Shown: positions 33,317 through 43,013 of the stretch, in pieces
Position numbering within the stretch: the first letter of the stretch is position 1
Layout of the letters: every line of letters begins with the position of its first letter
DNA from: Hartmannibacter diazotrophicus
GTDB lineage: Bacteria; Pseudomonadota; Alphaproteobacteria; Rhizobiales; Pleomorphomonadaceae
DNA length: 64,000 nt
NCBI RefSeq assembly: GCF_900231165.1
Contig: NZ_LT960614.1
Span: forward strand, 5,224,001-5,288,000
Direction: 5' to 3'
Notes under the pieces: generated by a model
What the model saw: the letters and a program-made list of their open reading frames with translations, nothing else
The model's database searches: none
Told to the model about the DNA's origin: nothing
Position numbers and translations under genes: made by a program

Positions 33317-34030
33317 TCAGCCGAGCGTCATCTTCTGCAGGTCGACAAGCTGGGCGATGCCAGTTTTGGCGAGCCCGAGGAGAACGCCGAATTCGGCCTC
33401 CGAGAAGGGCGCGCCTTCGGCCGTTCCCTGGATCTCGACGATGCCGCCGGAGCCGGTCATGACGAAATTGGCGTCGGTCTCCGCGGCCGAATCCTCGGCA
33501 TAGTCGAGGTCGAGCACCGGCGATCCCTCGTGGATGCCGCAGGAAACGGCGGCGACGTGATCCTTGATGACCCCGTTGCCGAACATGCTGCGCGCCTTCA
33601 TCCAGGAGATGCAGTCGTAGAGCGCGACGAAGCCGCCGGTGATCGCGGCCGTCCGCGTGCCGCCGTCGGCCTGGATGACGTCGCAGTCGACGGTGATCTG
33701 GCGTTCGCCGAGCGCTGCAAGGTCGACGACGGCGCGCAGGGACCGGCCGATCAGACGCTGGATTTCGAGGCTGCGGCCGGACTGCTTGCCAGCAGTGGCC
33801 TCGCGCCGCATCCGGTCGCCGGTCGAGCGCGGCAGCATGCCGTATTCGGCGGTGACCCAGCCTTTGCCGCCACCGCGCAGCCACGGCGGAACGCGCTCTT
33901 CAAGGCTCGCGGTACACAGCACGTGCGTGTCGCCGAACTTGACGAGGCACGAGCCTTCGGCGTGTTTGGAGACGGCTCGTTCCAGAGAAATGCGGCGCAG
34001 TTCGTCCGGTGCTCGTTTGGAGGGGCGCAT
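33317..34030 (-). CDS. rph: Ribonuclease PH
   Basis: 237-residue phosphorolytic 3'-5' exonuclease that trims tRNA precursors, near the family's standard 238. Hallmarks are the N-terminal [17 protein letters not shown], the RNA-binding stretch [37 protein letters not shown] and the phosphate site [21 protein letters not shown]. First gene of the minus-strand operon and divergent from hrcA, the usual alphaproteobacterial arrangement. Confidence 0.96.
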   Translation of the reverse strand: MRPSKRAPDELRRISLERAVSKHAEGSCLVKFGDTHVLCTASLEERVPPWLRGGGKGWVTAEYGMLPRSTGDRMRREATAGKQSGRSLEIQRLIGRSLRAVVDLAALGERQITVDCDVIQADGGTRTAAITGGFVALYDCISWMKARSMFGNGVIKDHVAAVSCGIHEGSPVLDLDYAEDSAAETDANFVMTGSGGIVEIQGTAEGAPFSEAEFGVLLGLAKTGIAQLVDLQKMTLG

Positions 34031-34289
34031 GAATGTCCTTTTGTCGCGGCTTGGCGGAGGGCAGGCCTTGGCCGGCGCGCGTCCGCTCTTTCGAATTGGG
34101 CTCTTGTAGCGATTGGGACCCGGTTGCGCAAAGGGAAGAATTGCGCCGGAAGGGCGATGGTTAAACGGTCTGGCCGTCGAAACTGGTGCGCGGTTTGCTT
34201 GCCCCCATTTATTTGTCCGGCGCCATCCACCATATTAGGAATGGTGTTTACGGCACGCGGCGATCGAACTGGGATCGGAGAGCGGGTCG

Positions 34290-35372
34290 ATGGGAATGAA
34301 TGTGACGACAACGGAAACAACGTCTCTGCTTCGCGATCTGGATCGGCGATCGCGCGAGATCTTCAAGGTGGTCGTCGAGACCTATCTGGAGACGGGCGAG
34401 CCGCTGGGGTCGAGAAACCTGTCCCGGCTGCTGCCCATGACCCTGTCGCCGGCCTCCGTGCGCAACGTCATGTCGGATCTCGAGCGGTCCGGCCTGCTGT
34501 TTTCCCCGCATACCAGCGCCGGCCGCCTGCCGACGGACAAGGGCCTGCGCTTCTTCGTCGACGCGATGCTGGAGATTGGCGACCTCACCCAGGAGGAGCG
34601 CACCTCCATCGAGGCACAGGTGCGCGGCGCCGGCTCCGGCAAGTCGGTGGAGGCGGTGCTGACGGAGGCAAGCCAGCTTCTCTCCGGCCTCTCGCGCGGG
34701 GCGGGCGTCGTGCTGACGGCCAAGTCCGACATGCTCCTCAAGCATATCGAGTTCGTTCGCATCGAACCGACCAAGGCGCTCGTGGTTCTCGTTGGCGAGA
34801 ATGGCGCGGTGGAGAACCGCATCATCGACCTGCCGGCGGGTCTGCCCCACGCGGCGCTGGTCGAGGCCTCGAATTATCTCAACGCCCAGGTTCGCGGGCG
34901 CACGCTGGCCGACGTCCGGGTCGAACTGGAGCGTCAGCTCGCCGACCAGAAGGCCGAGATCGATCTTCTGACCCGCAAGGTGGTCGACGCTGGTCTTGCC
35001 ACCTGGTCGCAGGCGACCGCCGGGCGCCCGGAGACACTGATCATTCGCGGCCATGCCAATCTTCTCGACGATCTGAGGGCATTGGAGGATCTGGAGCGGG
35101 TCCGGCTGCTGTTCGAGGATCTGGAGACCAAGCAGGATCTGATCCAGCTTCTCGGTCTTGCCGATGCCGGCGATGGCGTACGCATCTATATCGGCTCGGA
35201 AAACAAGCTCTTCTCCATGTCCGGCTCGTCCATCATCGCCGCGCCCTATCGCGACAGCGAGCAGCGCGTCGTCGGTGTTGTCGGCGTGATCGGCCCGACC
35301 CGGCTCAATTATGCGCGCGTCGTGCCGATGGTCGATTACACCGCTCGCCTCGTGAGCCGGATGTTTGGCTAA
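34290..35372 (+). CDS. hrcA: Heat-inducible transcription repressor HrcA
   Basis: 360-residue repressor that binds CIRCE operators, classically at groESL, and is stabilised by GroEL. The N-terminal winged helix (about 20-85: [20 protein letters not shown], then [13 protein letters not shown] and [18 protein letters not shown]) and the C-terminal GAF-like domain ([20 protein letters not shown]) are intact. Start at 34290 has GGAGAGCGGG upstream. No CIRCE sequence was seen in this window. Followed by palindromic elements and grpE. Confidence 0.95.
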   Translation: MGMNVTTTETTSLLRDLDRRSREIFKVVVETYLETGEPLGSRNLSRLLPMTLSPASVRNVMSDLERSGLLFSPHTSAGRLPTDKGLRFFVDAMLEIGDLTQEERTSIEAQVRGAGSGKSVEAVLTEASQLLSGLSRGAGVVLTAKSDMLLKHIEFVRIEPTKALVVLVGENGAVENRIIDLPAGLPHAALVEASNYLNAQVRGRTLADVRVELERQLADQKAEIDLLTRKVVDAGLATWSQATAGRPETLIIRGHANLLDDLRALEDLERVRLLFEDLETKQDLIQLLGLADAGDGVRIYIGSENKLFSMSGSSIIAAPYRDSEQRVVGVVGVIGPTRLNYARVVPMVDYTARLVSRMFG

Positions 35373-35373
35373 A

Positions 35374-35441
35374 GCATCAAGCCGAAAAGGCCTGCCCCCG
35401 CGTATGCGGGGGTGGGAACCGGTTTTCGGACGACTTGATGC
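35374..35441. repeat. Palindromic REP-like element, copy B
   Basis: An inverted repeat begins one base after the hrcA stop codon. Outer ends are GCATCAAG and CTTGATGC; then CCGAAAA pairs with TTTTCGG, and the centre CCCCCGC pairs with GCGGGGG. It is homologous to the element at 22931-22999, but the outer three pairs are changed on both arms (AAG/CTT here, GGG/CCC there). Confidence 0.78.
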
Positions 35442-35456
35442 GCCGAGCAAAAATCG

Positions 35457-35489
35457 TCGAGCCGGAAAAGCCTGCACCCGCGTAGGCGG
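35457..35489. repeat. Partial third REP-like half element
   Basis: This stretch, starting TCGAGCCGGAAAAGCCTG and ending CGCGTAGGCGG, repeats the left half of copy B (TCAAGCCGAAAAGGCCTG and CGCGTATGCGG) with a few changes, 15 bases beyond copy B. The right arm is not preserved, so it looks like a decayed or truncated copy. Confidence 0.55.
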
Positions 35490-35696
35490 AGCGGGGGGAA
35501 CCGCCCCTTGGGCAAGTGCGGTTCCGGGACCGGAGACAGGCTGGCCGCCTAGCCGATTTCAAACGGCCGGTTGACATGACAGACGACGGGATTGGCCTCT
35601 CCGCGGTCTTCCTGCCTTGATTTTTTTCCCTCGAACGCTGATATCGGGCCGCAAAGACGTCCGAGGCGTCATATTGGATTTTTCGCGAGGACACCG

Positions 35697-36311
35697 ATGA
35701 CCGAAGACAAGCGGACCGAGAACGAGACTCTTGAAGGCGCTGCCGCCGAGGCGCCCGCCGCCAGGGAGTCCGCCGCGCCCGAAACGCCGTCGGCCGACGC
35801 CCAGGTCGCCGAGATGAAGGAACAGCTCCTGCGCACGCTCGCCGACATGGAGAATCTGCGCCGTCGCACCGAGCGCGAGGTGAAGGACGCGCGCCAATAT
35901 GCGGTGGCGAATTTCGCCCGCGACATGCTGCAGGTCGGCGACAACCTGCGCCGCGCGCTGGATGCGCTGCCCGCCGAGGCCCGGGCAGCGGCCGACAGCG
36001 CCCTGATTGCCCTGCTCGAAGGCGTGGAAATGACCGAGCGCGGAATGCTCAGCGCCCTCGAACAGCACGGCGTGCGCAAGGTCTCGCCGCTCGGCGAGAA
36101 ATTCGACCCGAATTTCCATCAGGCAATGTTCGAAGTGCCGAACCCGGAAGTCGCGAGCGGCACGGTCGTTCAGGTGGTTCAGGACGGCTACAAGATCGGC
36201 GACCGGGTGCTGCGCCCCGCGATGGTCGGCGTTGCCCGCGGCGGCCCGAAGGCGGCGTCTTCCCCGGCGAACGACATGGGGCCGTCGGAGCACGTCGACA
36301 AGACGGTGTGA
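35697..36311 (+). CDS. grpE: Nucleotide exchange factor GrpE
   Basis: 204-residue DnaK co-chaperone that promotes ADP release. It has an acidic, disordered N-terminus, a long coiled coil (about 35-90, [21 protein letters not shown]) and the C-terminal beta domain with the family signature [35 protein letters not shown] read in segments. The start at 35697 follows GCGAGGACACCG. It lies downstream of hrcA in the same direction, separated by 324 bases holding the REP-like elements, and is followed by a strong terminator. Confidence 0.95.
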   Translation: MTEDKRTENETLEGAAAEAPAARESAAPETPSADAQVAEMKEQLLRTLADMENLRRRTEREVKDARQYAVANFARDMLQVGDNLRRALDALPAEARAAADSALIALLEGVEMTERGMLSALEQHGVRKVSPLGEKFDPNFHQAMFEVPNPEVASGTVVQVVQDGYKIGDRVLRPAMVGVARGGPKAASSPANDMGPSEHVDKTV

Positions 36312-36360
36312 GTGTCGTCACCCCATCGTGGCCGCTGGTCGCCTTGAGACGAAATGCATG

Positions 36361-36394
36361 AAACCCCGAATGGCGAAAGCCGTCCGGGGTTTTC
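36361..36394 (+). terminator. Intrinsic terminator of grpE
   Basis: AAACCCCG (36361-36368) pairs with CGGGGTTT (36385-36392), with an inner GGC-GAAA-GCC hairpin, followed by TTCTGTTT. It lies 50 bases beyond the grpE stop codon. The A-run on the left also allows termination of minus-strand transcription from the GT87 gene. Confidence 0.85.
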
Positions 36395-36408
36395 TGTTTG
36401 ACTATGCC

Positions 36409-37653
36409 TCAGCTTGGCGACAATGCCGACATTGTCCGTCCCTCGGTCATCCGCCGGCTCTCTTCTCCACTCGCCCGCTGCTCGTCGCGTGTCATCTGAT
36501 AGCAGAGCGCCGCGACGGGCCAAAGGATGAGGGGGGCGAGGGGAGACGAGGTGATAAAGGTCACGAAGAATGTCAGCAGCGGCCAGGTCCAGGCGAGCAC
36601 GACGATCCATCGATGCGTGGGACGGTCGGCGATCAGCCAGGCCAGCGGTCCGGCGAGGAGCACGAGATCGTAAGACCACTCGTAGGGGGTGGCGAGAATG
36701 GTCAGGACGGCGGTCGCGGCGATACGCGGACGCGGATCGGCGCAGGGAGAGTGCCAGAGCCGGACCGTGAGAACGATCGCGAACAAGGCGCTGACGATCT
36801 GTGCGCCGTATGAGAGCGGAACGGACGCGCCGAGGGATCGGGCAAGCAGGAAAACAGATGTTCCATTGATCTGGTAGGACTGGCCGTAGGGGGCTTCGAG
36901 GATCGCGACCATCAGCGGCCGTGTGAAACTCATGAACTGGACCCAGGCATCGACCCCGAAGGCTAGGAGCGACGCCGCGACGACGGCCAGGACGGTCAGC
37001 GCCGCGGCGAACACGCTGCGCCAGTTACCGCTCGCGATCATGGCGAAAGGCACCAGCATGGCCAGATGTGGCTTGATGCACATCAGCCCGATCAGGATCC
37101 CCGCGATGATCGGACGCCGGTCGGCAAGGGAGAGCCCGCCGATGAGAAGCGCCGCCATCAGTGCCCCGTTCTGGCCAAGGGCGGCGTTGAGTGCGACGGC
37201 GGGGCTGGCAATGGCGAGGAGCAGAGCTGTCCGCGAGAGCGAAAAGGCCGTCAGGCTGAGTGCCAGGGCCGCGATCGTCAGCCCGGTCCAGAGTGCATAG
37301 GCGAGCCAGATGGGCAAGAGGGCGAACGGTGCACCCAGCAGAAGGATCGACGGCGGATAGCTCCATTCCTGGTCATTGGCTGGCGCCTGCAGCAGGTCCG
37401 TCATCATGGCGTGATAGCGGTCAAGATCGAACAGCGCATCCACATGCCCTGAGAGAGCCAACCTTGCACCCCCCCACAAATTGGAGAAATCCCAATAGGG
37501 CACCTTGCCGGAGAAGGTCGACAACCCCTCTTCGTCGAGATGCCAAGCCTGCCCGAAATACCAGGCGAAGGTCAGAAGCGTTGCAAGGAGAAGAAACGCG
37601 ATGGCCCAAGGTCGAAGGGGGCTGGCCATCAGGTCGGGCTGGGGCTTCGTCAT
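36409..37653 (-). CDS. GT87/DUF2029 family polytopic membrane protein, putative glycosyltransferase
   Basis: 414-residue inner-membrane protein with about ten hydrophobic segments. The first periplasmic loop has the GT-C-type acidic motif region VPYWDFSNLWGGARLALSG, and loops contain SYPPSILLLGAPFALLP, GQNGALMAALLIGG and MCIKPHLAMLVP. All of these are typical of the GT87 (polyprenol-phosphate-mannose-dependent) family. The acceptor glycan is unknown. The ATG at 37653 is preferred over a GTG twelve codons earlier. It stands alone, convergent with grpE. Confidence 0.75.
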   Translation of the reverse strand: MTKPQPDLMASPLRPWAIAFLLLATLLTFAWYFGQAWHLDEEGLSTFSGKVPYWDFSNLWGGARLALSGHVDALFDLDRYHAMMTDLLQAPANDQEWSYPPSILLLGAPFALLPIWLAYALWTGLTIAALALSLTAFSLSRTALLLAIASPAVALNAALGQNGALMAALLIGGLSLADRRPIIAGILIGLMCIKPHLAMLVPFAMIASGNWRSVFAAALTVLAVVAASLLAFGVDAWVQFMSFTRPLMVAILEAPYGQSYQINGTSVFLLARSLGASVPLSYGAQIVSALFAIVLTVRLWHSPCADPRPRIAATAVLTILATPYEWSYDLVLLAGPLAWLIADRPTHRWIVVLAWTWPLLTFFVTFITSSPLAPLILWPVAALCYQMTRDEQRASGEESRRMTEGRTMSALSPS

Positions 37654-37947
37654 GGCACTGGGCGCTCCAGGCTGGCGGCTTTCCGGCACAGGTTGTGAAT
37701 GGTGATGACGGGTGACCTGCCGGGTGCTAGTCGCCTCTTCATTGCCGCGCCGACATTTTCTGGCGCCAAGTGTCCGACAAGGGCGTTAAAAAGCCGTTGT
37801 CCCAACGGACCGATGACGGCCACTGCCGGGCAAATCCGGGTGACCGCTCAGAATGGTCGCGACCTTGCGCGGCGAATGTCGTATAGGGGCGAAACAGTCG
37901 ATCGGGACGTCTTGCGGCGCCTTCCGGGTCGCCCTTTCGGAGCTTCC

Positions 37948-39342
37948 ATGAGCGAGCAATCACACGCCGGCCGGCCGGCCGAGGTCCAGGCCTTGCCGAT
38001 CACCAGCGCGGTGGTCTTTCGCATTGCCGTGCCGATGACGCTCGCCTTCATCTCGACGCCGCTGCTTGGCGTCGTCGACCTGACGGTGATCGGCCAGCTC
38101 GGCGATGCCCGTCTCATCGGCGGCATCGCCATCGGCGCGCTGATCTTCGACGTGCTCTTTTCGACCTTCAACTTCCTGCGGTCCGGCACGACGGGGCTCA
38201 CCGCCCAGGCGCTCGGCGCCGGCGACAGGGCCGAGCAGACGCGCATTCTTCTGCGCTCGCTGGTGATCGCGGTCGGCTCGGGCCTCGTGATGATCCTGCT
38301 GCAGGGGCCGCTTGCCGCCGCCGCCCTCTTCTTCACGGCGCCGAGCGCCGAGGTCGCCGAGGCGACAAGGGCCTATTACGACGTCCGCATCTGGTCGGCG
38401 CCCTTCGCGCTCTTGAACTACGCAATCCTCGGCTGGGTCATCGGGCTCGGCCATGCGGGCGTCGGGCTGGCGTTGCAGACGCTGCTCAACGGCGTCAACA
38501 TCGCGCTTTCCTTCCTGCTCGGGCTGGTGTTCGGCTGGGGACTGTTCGGTGTCGCGCTTGGCACGCTCATCGGCGAGGTCATCGCCGCTGTCGTGGGCCT
38601 TGCGGTCTGCTGGCATTTCAACCGGGCAACGACTGTCCCGAAACTCTCGGAGATCCTCGACCGCCAGGCCATGAGCCGCATGTTCGCCGTCAACGGCGAC
38701 ATCATGATCCGCACCTTCGCGCTGCTCGCCGGCTTCACGATCTTCGCCCGCGTCGGTGCCGGTTTCGGGGATTTGACGCTGGCCGCGAATGCCATCCTGA
38801 TGAATTTTTTCCTTGTCGGCGGCTATTTCCTCGATGGCCTTGCGACCGCCGCCGAACAGCTCACCGGCCGGTCGATCGGCGCGCGCCAGCGCCCGGCCTT
38901 TGTGACGGCGGTTCGCCTCACCACGATCTGGTCCTTCATTCTGGCGGGGATCGCGAGCCTTGCCTTTTTCGCTGCGGGCAAGCCCGTTATCGCCTTCATG
39001 ACCACGGCCGAGGACGTCCGGGCCGCCGCCGGCCAGTTCCTGCCCTATGCCGCGCTGACGCCGCTTGCCGGCGTGCTCGCCTTCGAGATGGATGGCGTCT
39101 TCATCGGGGCGACGTGGTCGCGCCAGATGCGCAACATGATGCTCCTGTCGCTGGCGGGCTATATCGCCATTCTGTTTCCGGCCACCAGCCTTCTCGGCAA
39201 CCACGGCCTCTGGCTCGCCCTCCTCGCCTTCCTGCTCTTGCGCGGCTTCCTGCTGCTCTGGCGCCTGAAGCCGAGCCTTGACGACACCTTCGGCGCGGCG
39301 TTATCGCCGGTTCCGGCCAACCGCGAGGGAGCCGCCACGTGA
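37948..39342 (+). CDS. MATE family efflux transporter (DinF-like)
   Basis: 464-residue inner-membrane protein with about twelve membrane segments in two homologous halves, as in cation-coupled multidrug/toxin extruders. Family features include IAVPMTLAFISTPLLGVVDLTVIGQLGD, FNFLRSGTTGLTAQALGAGD in the first half and YFLDGLATAAEQLTGRSIGA in the second, which resembles DinF. The start at 37948 is the last ATG before the conserved region. Its stop overlaps the GTG start of the HIT gene, so both are expressed together. Confidence 0.88.
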   Translation: MSEQSHAGRPAEVQALPITSAVVFRIAVPMTLAFISTPLLGVVDLTVIGQLGDARLIGGIAIGALIFDVLFSTFNFLRSGTTGLTAQALGAGDRAEQTRILLRSLVIAVGSGLVMILLQGPLAAAALFFTAPSAEVAEATRAYYDVRIWSAPFALLNYAILGWVIGLGHAGVGLALQTLLNGVNIALSFLLGLVFGWGLFGVALGTLIGEVIAAVVGLAVCWHFNRATTVPKLSEILDRQAMSRMFAVNGDIMIRTFALLAGFTIFARVGAGFGDLTLAANAILMNFFLVGGYFLDGLATAAEQLTGRSIGARQRPAFVTAVRLTTIWSFILAGIASLAFFAAGKPVIAFMTTAEDVRAAAGQFLPYAALTPLAGVLAFEMDGVFIGATWSRQMRNMMLLSLAGYIAILFPATSLLGNHGLWLALLAFLLLRGFLLLWRLKPSLDDTFGAALSPVPANREGAAT

Positions 39343-39749
39343 CTGCCTTCACCCTCGATCCGCGCCTTGCGGCGGATACGCACCTCGTCGGCGACCTGCC
39401 GCTCTGCCGCGTCCTGTTGATGAACGACAGCACCTGGACGTGGCTGATCCTGGTGCCGCGCAAGGATGGGCTTGCCGAAATCATCGACCTCGACGAAACC
39501 GAGCGTGCGATCCTCATGGAAGAGATTGCCGCCGCGAGCACGGTTGTTCGGAACCTGGCCAACGCCGACAAGCTCAACGTCGCGGCCCTTGGCAACATGG
39601 TGCGCCAACTCCATGTCCATGTCATCGCGCGGCACGTCGGCGATCCCGCCTGGCCCGGCCCGGTCTGGGGCCGCCAGCCGGCCGTACACTATGCGCCCAC
39701 CACCGTCGTCGCTCTCCTCGCCGACCTCAAGACCCGCCTGAAGCTCTGA
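39339..39749 (+). CDS. HIT domain protein
   Basis: 136-residue histidine-triad family protein, probably a nucleotide hydrolase or transferase. The catalytic block is MVRQLHVHVIARHVGDPAWPG: two histidines of the HxHxHxx motif are kept and the first is Gln, a pattern common in this alphaproteobacterial subgroup. The N-terminal half has STWTWLILVPRKDGLAEIIDL. It begins at a GTG overlapping the MATE stop (GTGA), and nudC follows after six bases. Confidence 0.85.
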   Translation: MTAFTLDPRLAADTHLVGDLPLCRVLLMNDSTWTWLILVPRKDGLAEIIDLDETERAILMEEIAAASTVVRNLANADKLNVAALGNMVRQLHVHVIARHVGDPAWPGPVWGRQPAVHYAPTTVVALLADLKTRLKL

Positions 39750-39755
39750 TCGATC

Positions 39756-40688
39756 ATGCCCATTCATTTTCCGCCGACTGACTATTCCGCCGCCACCGGC
39801 TTTGCCGTCAATCCGCTCGACCGCCGGTCCGAGGCGCGCGCCTTCGCCGATGTGGTCGAGACCGCGATGGAGGACCCGAAGGCGCGCTATCACCTGTTTT
39901 CCGCCGACAGGGCGATCCTGCCGCACGATGGAAACGAAACGGGCAGTTTCGATCTGGAGGCCGCGAAGGACTTCGTTCTGAAGCCGGCGCCGCAGGTGCT
40001 GCTCGGGTGGGACCACGAGGAGATCCCCCATGTCGCGGCCTTTGTGGGCGACGAGGACGACGGGGCTCTCGATGGCTTCCAACTGATCGATCTGCGCACG
40101 CTGGCGATCGAGGGCCCCCTCAAGGGCGGCGATCTCGGCATCAAGGCGCAGGCGCGGAGCCTGCTGCACTGGAACAGGACCCATCGCTTCTGCTCGGTCT
40201 GCGGATCGGAGACGACCATGGCGCTCGGCGGCTACCGCCGCGAATGCCACACCTGCGGCACGCATCATTTCCCGCGCACGGATCCCGTCGTCATCATGCT
40301 GGCGGTGAACGGCGACCGCTGTCTCCTGGGGCGGCAGGCCCGCTTCGTTACGGGAAGCTACTCCTGCCTTGCCGGCTTCCTGGAGCCGGGCGAAACGGTG
40401 GAGGATGCGGTCCGGCGCGAGGTCTACGAGGAAGCGGGCATCCGCATCGGCGCTGTTGCCTATCACAACAGCCAGCCCTGGCCCTTTCCCATGTCCCTGA
40501 TGCTCGGCTGCTACGGCGAGGCGCTCACCGAGACGGTTGAGATGGACAGCACGGAACTGGAGGACTGCCGCTGGTTCCACCGCGACGAGGTGCGTCAGAT
40601 GGTGGACGGCACGCATCCGGACGGCCTGAGGGTGCCGCCGGGTCCGACGATCGCCCGCCACATCATCACGCACTGGCTGGCAAGCTGA
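39756..40688 (+). CDS. nudC: NAD(+) diphosphatase / NADH pyrophosphatase NudC
   Basis: 310-residue Nudix hydrolase that splits NADH into NMNH and AMP and can remove NAD caps from RNA. The zinc ribbon has FCSVCG and CHTCGTHHFPRTDP. The Nudix box is GFLEPGETVEDAVRREVYEE followed by AGI. The family-specific SQPWPFPMSLMLG motif follows 17 residues after the box. Third gene of MATE-HIT-nudC; convergent with the prephenate dehydratase gene. Confidence 0.94.
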   Translation: MPIHFPPTDYSAATGFAVNPLDRRSEARAFADVVETAMEDPKARYHLFSADRAILPHDGNETGSFDLEAAKDFVLKPAPQVLLGWDHEEIPHVAAFVGDEDDGALDGFQLIDLRTLAIEGPLKGGDLGIKAQARSLLHWNRTHRFCSVCGSETTMALGGYRRECHTCGTHHFPRTDPVVIMLAVNGDRCLLGRQARFVTGSYSCLAGFLEPGETVEDAVRREVYEEAGIRIGAVAYHNSQPWPFPMSLMLGCYGEALTETVEMDSTELEDCRWFHRDEVRQMVDGTHPDGLRVPPGPTIARHIITHWLAS

Positions 40689-40710
40689 GCCCGAGCGACC
40701 CCGCCCGGGC

Positions 40711-41589
40711 CTATTCCGCCGGTGCCTGCTCGCGCAGCTTTGCCCGCAGCGGTGCAGCGGGATAGACGCCGAGGATGCGCAGTTCCTTGGAGAAGTAGGT
40801 CAGCTCTTCCAGCGCCCGGCGCAGCGGCGGCTCCTCCGGATGACCTTCCACGTCGGCATAGAACTGCGTGGCGAAGAATTCCCCGCCGAGCTGGTAGCTC
40901 TCCAGCTTCGTCATGTTGATGCCGTTGGTGGCAAAGCCACCGAGCGCCTTGTAGAGCGCGGCCGGGATGTTGCGCACCCGGAAGACGAAGGTGGTCATGA
41001 CCGGGCCGCTGCCCACGACGGCCGGGGCCGGCGTCTTGGAGAGGATCACGAAGCGCGTGGTGTTGTGGGCGGCGTCCTCGACATTTTCGGCAAGGATGTC
41101 GAGCCCGTAGATCGAGGCGGCGAGATAGGGGGCGAGCGCCGCGCGGGTGAGATCGCCCGATTCCGCCACAAGCCGTGCCGAGCCCGCCGTGTCGGCGGCG
41201 ACACGCGGCGTCAGGCCGTATTTGCGGATGATCTTGCGGCACTGGCCGAGGGCATGGACATGGCTCTCGACGCTTTTCAGCCCCTCCAGCGTCGCCCCCT
41301 TGGGCGCCATCAGTTGGAAGCGGATCGGCAGGAAGTATTCGCCAACGATATAAAGCCCGGAATCGGGCAGCAGGTGGTGAATGTCCGCGACGCGTCCAGC
41401 GAGCGAGTTCTCGATCGGGATCATGCCGAGATCGACACTGCCGGACTGGACCGCCGCAAAGGCATCCTCGAAGGTCGGGCACGGGATCGGTTGGCTGTCG
41501 GGATAGACGTCCAGCGTGGCGATTTCGGAGTTGGCGCCGCGTTCTCCCTGGAACGCGATGCGCAGCGGCTTGGTCATTGTCGTGATCAT
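40711..41589 (-). CDS. pheA: Prephenate dehydratase
   Basis: About 292 residues; converts prephenate to phenylpyruvate in phenylalanine synthesis. The catalytic domain shows IAFQGERGANSE, GMIPIENSLAGRVADIHHLL, HVHALGQCRKII, DTAGSARLVAESGD and NTTRFVIL, which contains the catalytic Thr-Arg. A C-terminal ACT domain (TFVFRVRNIPAALYKALGGF, and NMTKLESYQLGGEFFATQFY, the phenylalanine-binding ESRP-like site) indicates feedback control. No chorismate mutase domain is present. An internal ATG at 41577 is an equally possible start. Downstream of kdsB on the same strand. Confidence 0.93.
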   Translation of the reverse strand: MITTMTKPLRIAFQGERGANSEIATLDVYPDSQPIPCPTFEDAFAAVQSGSVDLGMIPIENSLAGRVADIHHLLPDSGLYIVGEYFLPIRFQLMAPKGATLEGLKSVESHVHALGQCRKIIRKYGLTPRVAADTAGSARLVAESGDLTRAALAPYLAASIYGLDILAENVEDAAHNTTRFVILSKTPAPAVVGSGPVMTTFVFRVRNIPAALYKALGGFATNGINMTKLESYQLGGEFFATQFYADVEGHPEEPPLRRALEELTYFSKELRILGVYPAAPLRAKLREQAPAE

Positions 41590-41683
41590 TCTAAAAGGGC
41601 GAGGACCGCGGTGCGCGGCGTGACGCCGATTGTCTCTATCCGAAGTCTGCCTCGAAGGACAACCCGAAAGGCGGTCGGTCGCG

Positions 41684-42436
41684 TCAGCTTGCGCCAAGCC
41701 GGAGGCGGGCTTCCTCCAGATGCTCTGGCGTGTCGACACCGAGTGGGACGTCGTCGACGAGGGCGACGTCGATCCGCATGCCGGCTTCGAGCAGGCGAAG
41801 CTGCTCGAGTTTTTCCCGCAGTTCCAGTTCTGACGGCGGCATCGCCACGAAGCGGGAAAGCGCCGAGCGGCGATAGGCGTAAAGGCCGATGTGGTGATAG
41901 AGCGGGCCCTCGCCGTAAGGTGCCGTCGCGCGGGTAAAATAGAGCGCCCGCATCCGGTCCGGCTCAAGCCGCGTGCCGACGACCTTGACGACGTTCGGGT
42001 TGGTCCGCTCCGCCTCCACGTTGATTTCTGTGGCGAGCGTCGAAACATCGACGGCGGGATCGAGCAGCGGCAGGAAACAGGCGCGGATCGCCGCGGGCGC
42101 GATGGTCGGAAGATCGCCCTGCACGTTGACGACGATCTCCGCCTTGCCGTTCGGATCGACGGCCTGAAGCGCCTCGAAGATGCGGTCCGATCCGCTGGCG
42201 TGGTCGGGCCGGGTCATCACGGCGGTTCCCCCGACCGCCTCGATCGCCTGCTGCACGCGGGCATCGTCGCAGGCGACCACCACCGTGCCGATCTGCGCCT
42301 CGACGGCCCGCCGCCAGACATGCACGATCATCGCCTCACCGTGGATGTCGGCGAGCGGCTTGCCGGGAAGGCGCGTGCTCGCCATACGGGCCGGAATGAT
42401 GACGATGGCCGGCGGCCGGGCTTGTCCATCGGACAT
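41684..42436 (-). CDS. kdsB: 3-deoxy-manno-octulosonate cytidylyltransferase
   Basis: 250-residue CMP-Kdo synthetase that activates Kdo for lipopolysaccharide inner core. Motifs are [54 protein letters not shown] and the C-terminal [15 protein letters not shown] and [10 protein letters not shown]. The start at 42436 gives the family N-terminus and has AGGGAA upstream; 22 further upstream residues are not supported. Confidence 0.95.
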   Translation of the reverse strand: MSDGQARPPAIVIIPARMASTRLPGKPLADIHGEAMIVHVWRRAVEAQIGTVVVACDDARVQQAIEAVGGTAVMTRPDHASGSDRIFEALQAVDPNGKAEIVVNVQGDLPTIAPAAIRACFLPLLDPAVDVSTLATEINVEAERTNPNVVKVVGTRLEPDRMRALYFTRATAPYGEGPLYHHIGLYAYRRSALSRFVAMPPSELELREKLEQLRLLEAGMRIDVALVDDVPLGVDTPEHLEEARLRLGAS

Positions 42437-43013
42437 GGCGGTTGGGTTCCCTGAAGTCGTGGCGCCTGGTGCGGCGGAAGGATCGCCTCGGACGGATCGC
42501 ATCCGGGAAAGGCGAAGGGTGTCTTAGGACCATGGCCGCGCGGCTGGCAAGAGTTTCGACCGGGGGGCTGGGTGCGACGGCTGTCGATATCCGTTGTTTG
42601 CCCATCTTGGCCGATTGTTTTTCCATGATGTCTATGGACAGGCGGGAGGGATTGTCGATAACGTCCGCTCGACACTGCACGGGGACTGGAGACGGCAAAG
42701 TCTTGTCCGTGAGAGCGGGACGAAAAGCATGCTGCCGGGGAGACGGCGCGTGATTTTCGGACGAGCCCGGTGCTGATTGAGACCCTGGGACAGCAAGCCC
42801 AAAGGGGCATGATGTCCGTGATGGCCCTGGGAGCGGGACATTCAGGGCAGTGTGGAATGCAAGGCCCACGGGCCGCGAGGGAGCATGGCGCGCGAAACCG
42901 GATTGATTTCGCGGCGGGCTGTGCTCGGGATTGAGAATGAGGGTGGAGGATCCTGCGTACGACCATAGAGGGGTTGGCGCAGGGTGCTTCGGGTGACGCT
43001 GGAGCCTTGGTTC
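42437..43013. other. Intergenic region between kdsB and cycM
   Basis: About 577 bases between divergent genes, unusually long for this window. Short frames on both strands show no domain. Somewhat AT-richer around 42590-42630 (GTTTGCCCATC, GATTGTTTTTCC), a plausible promoter area. No repeat, RNA or terminator was recognised. Confidence 0.45.

Noticed and set aside
34031-34289. CIRCE operator expected near hrcA
   Set aside because: The inverted repeat TTAGCACTC/GAGTGCTAA was not found here or elsewhere in the window; hrcA need not be self-regulated.
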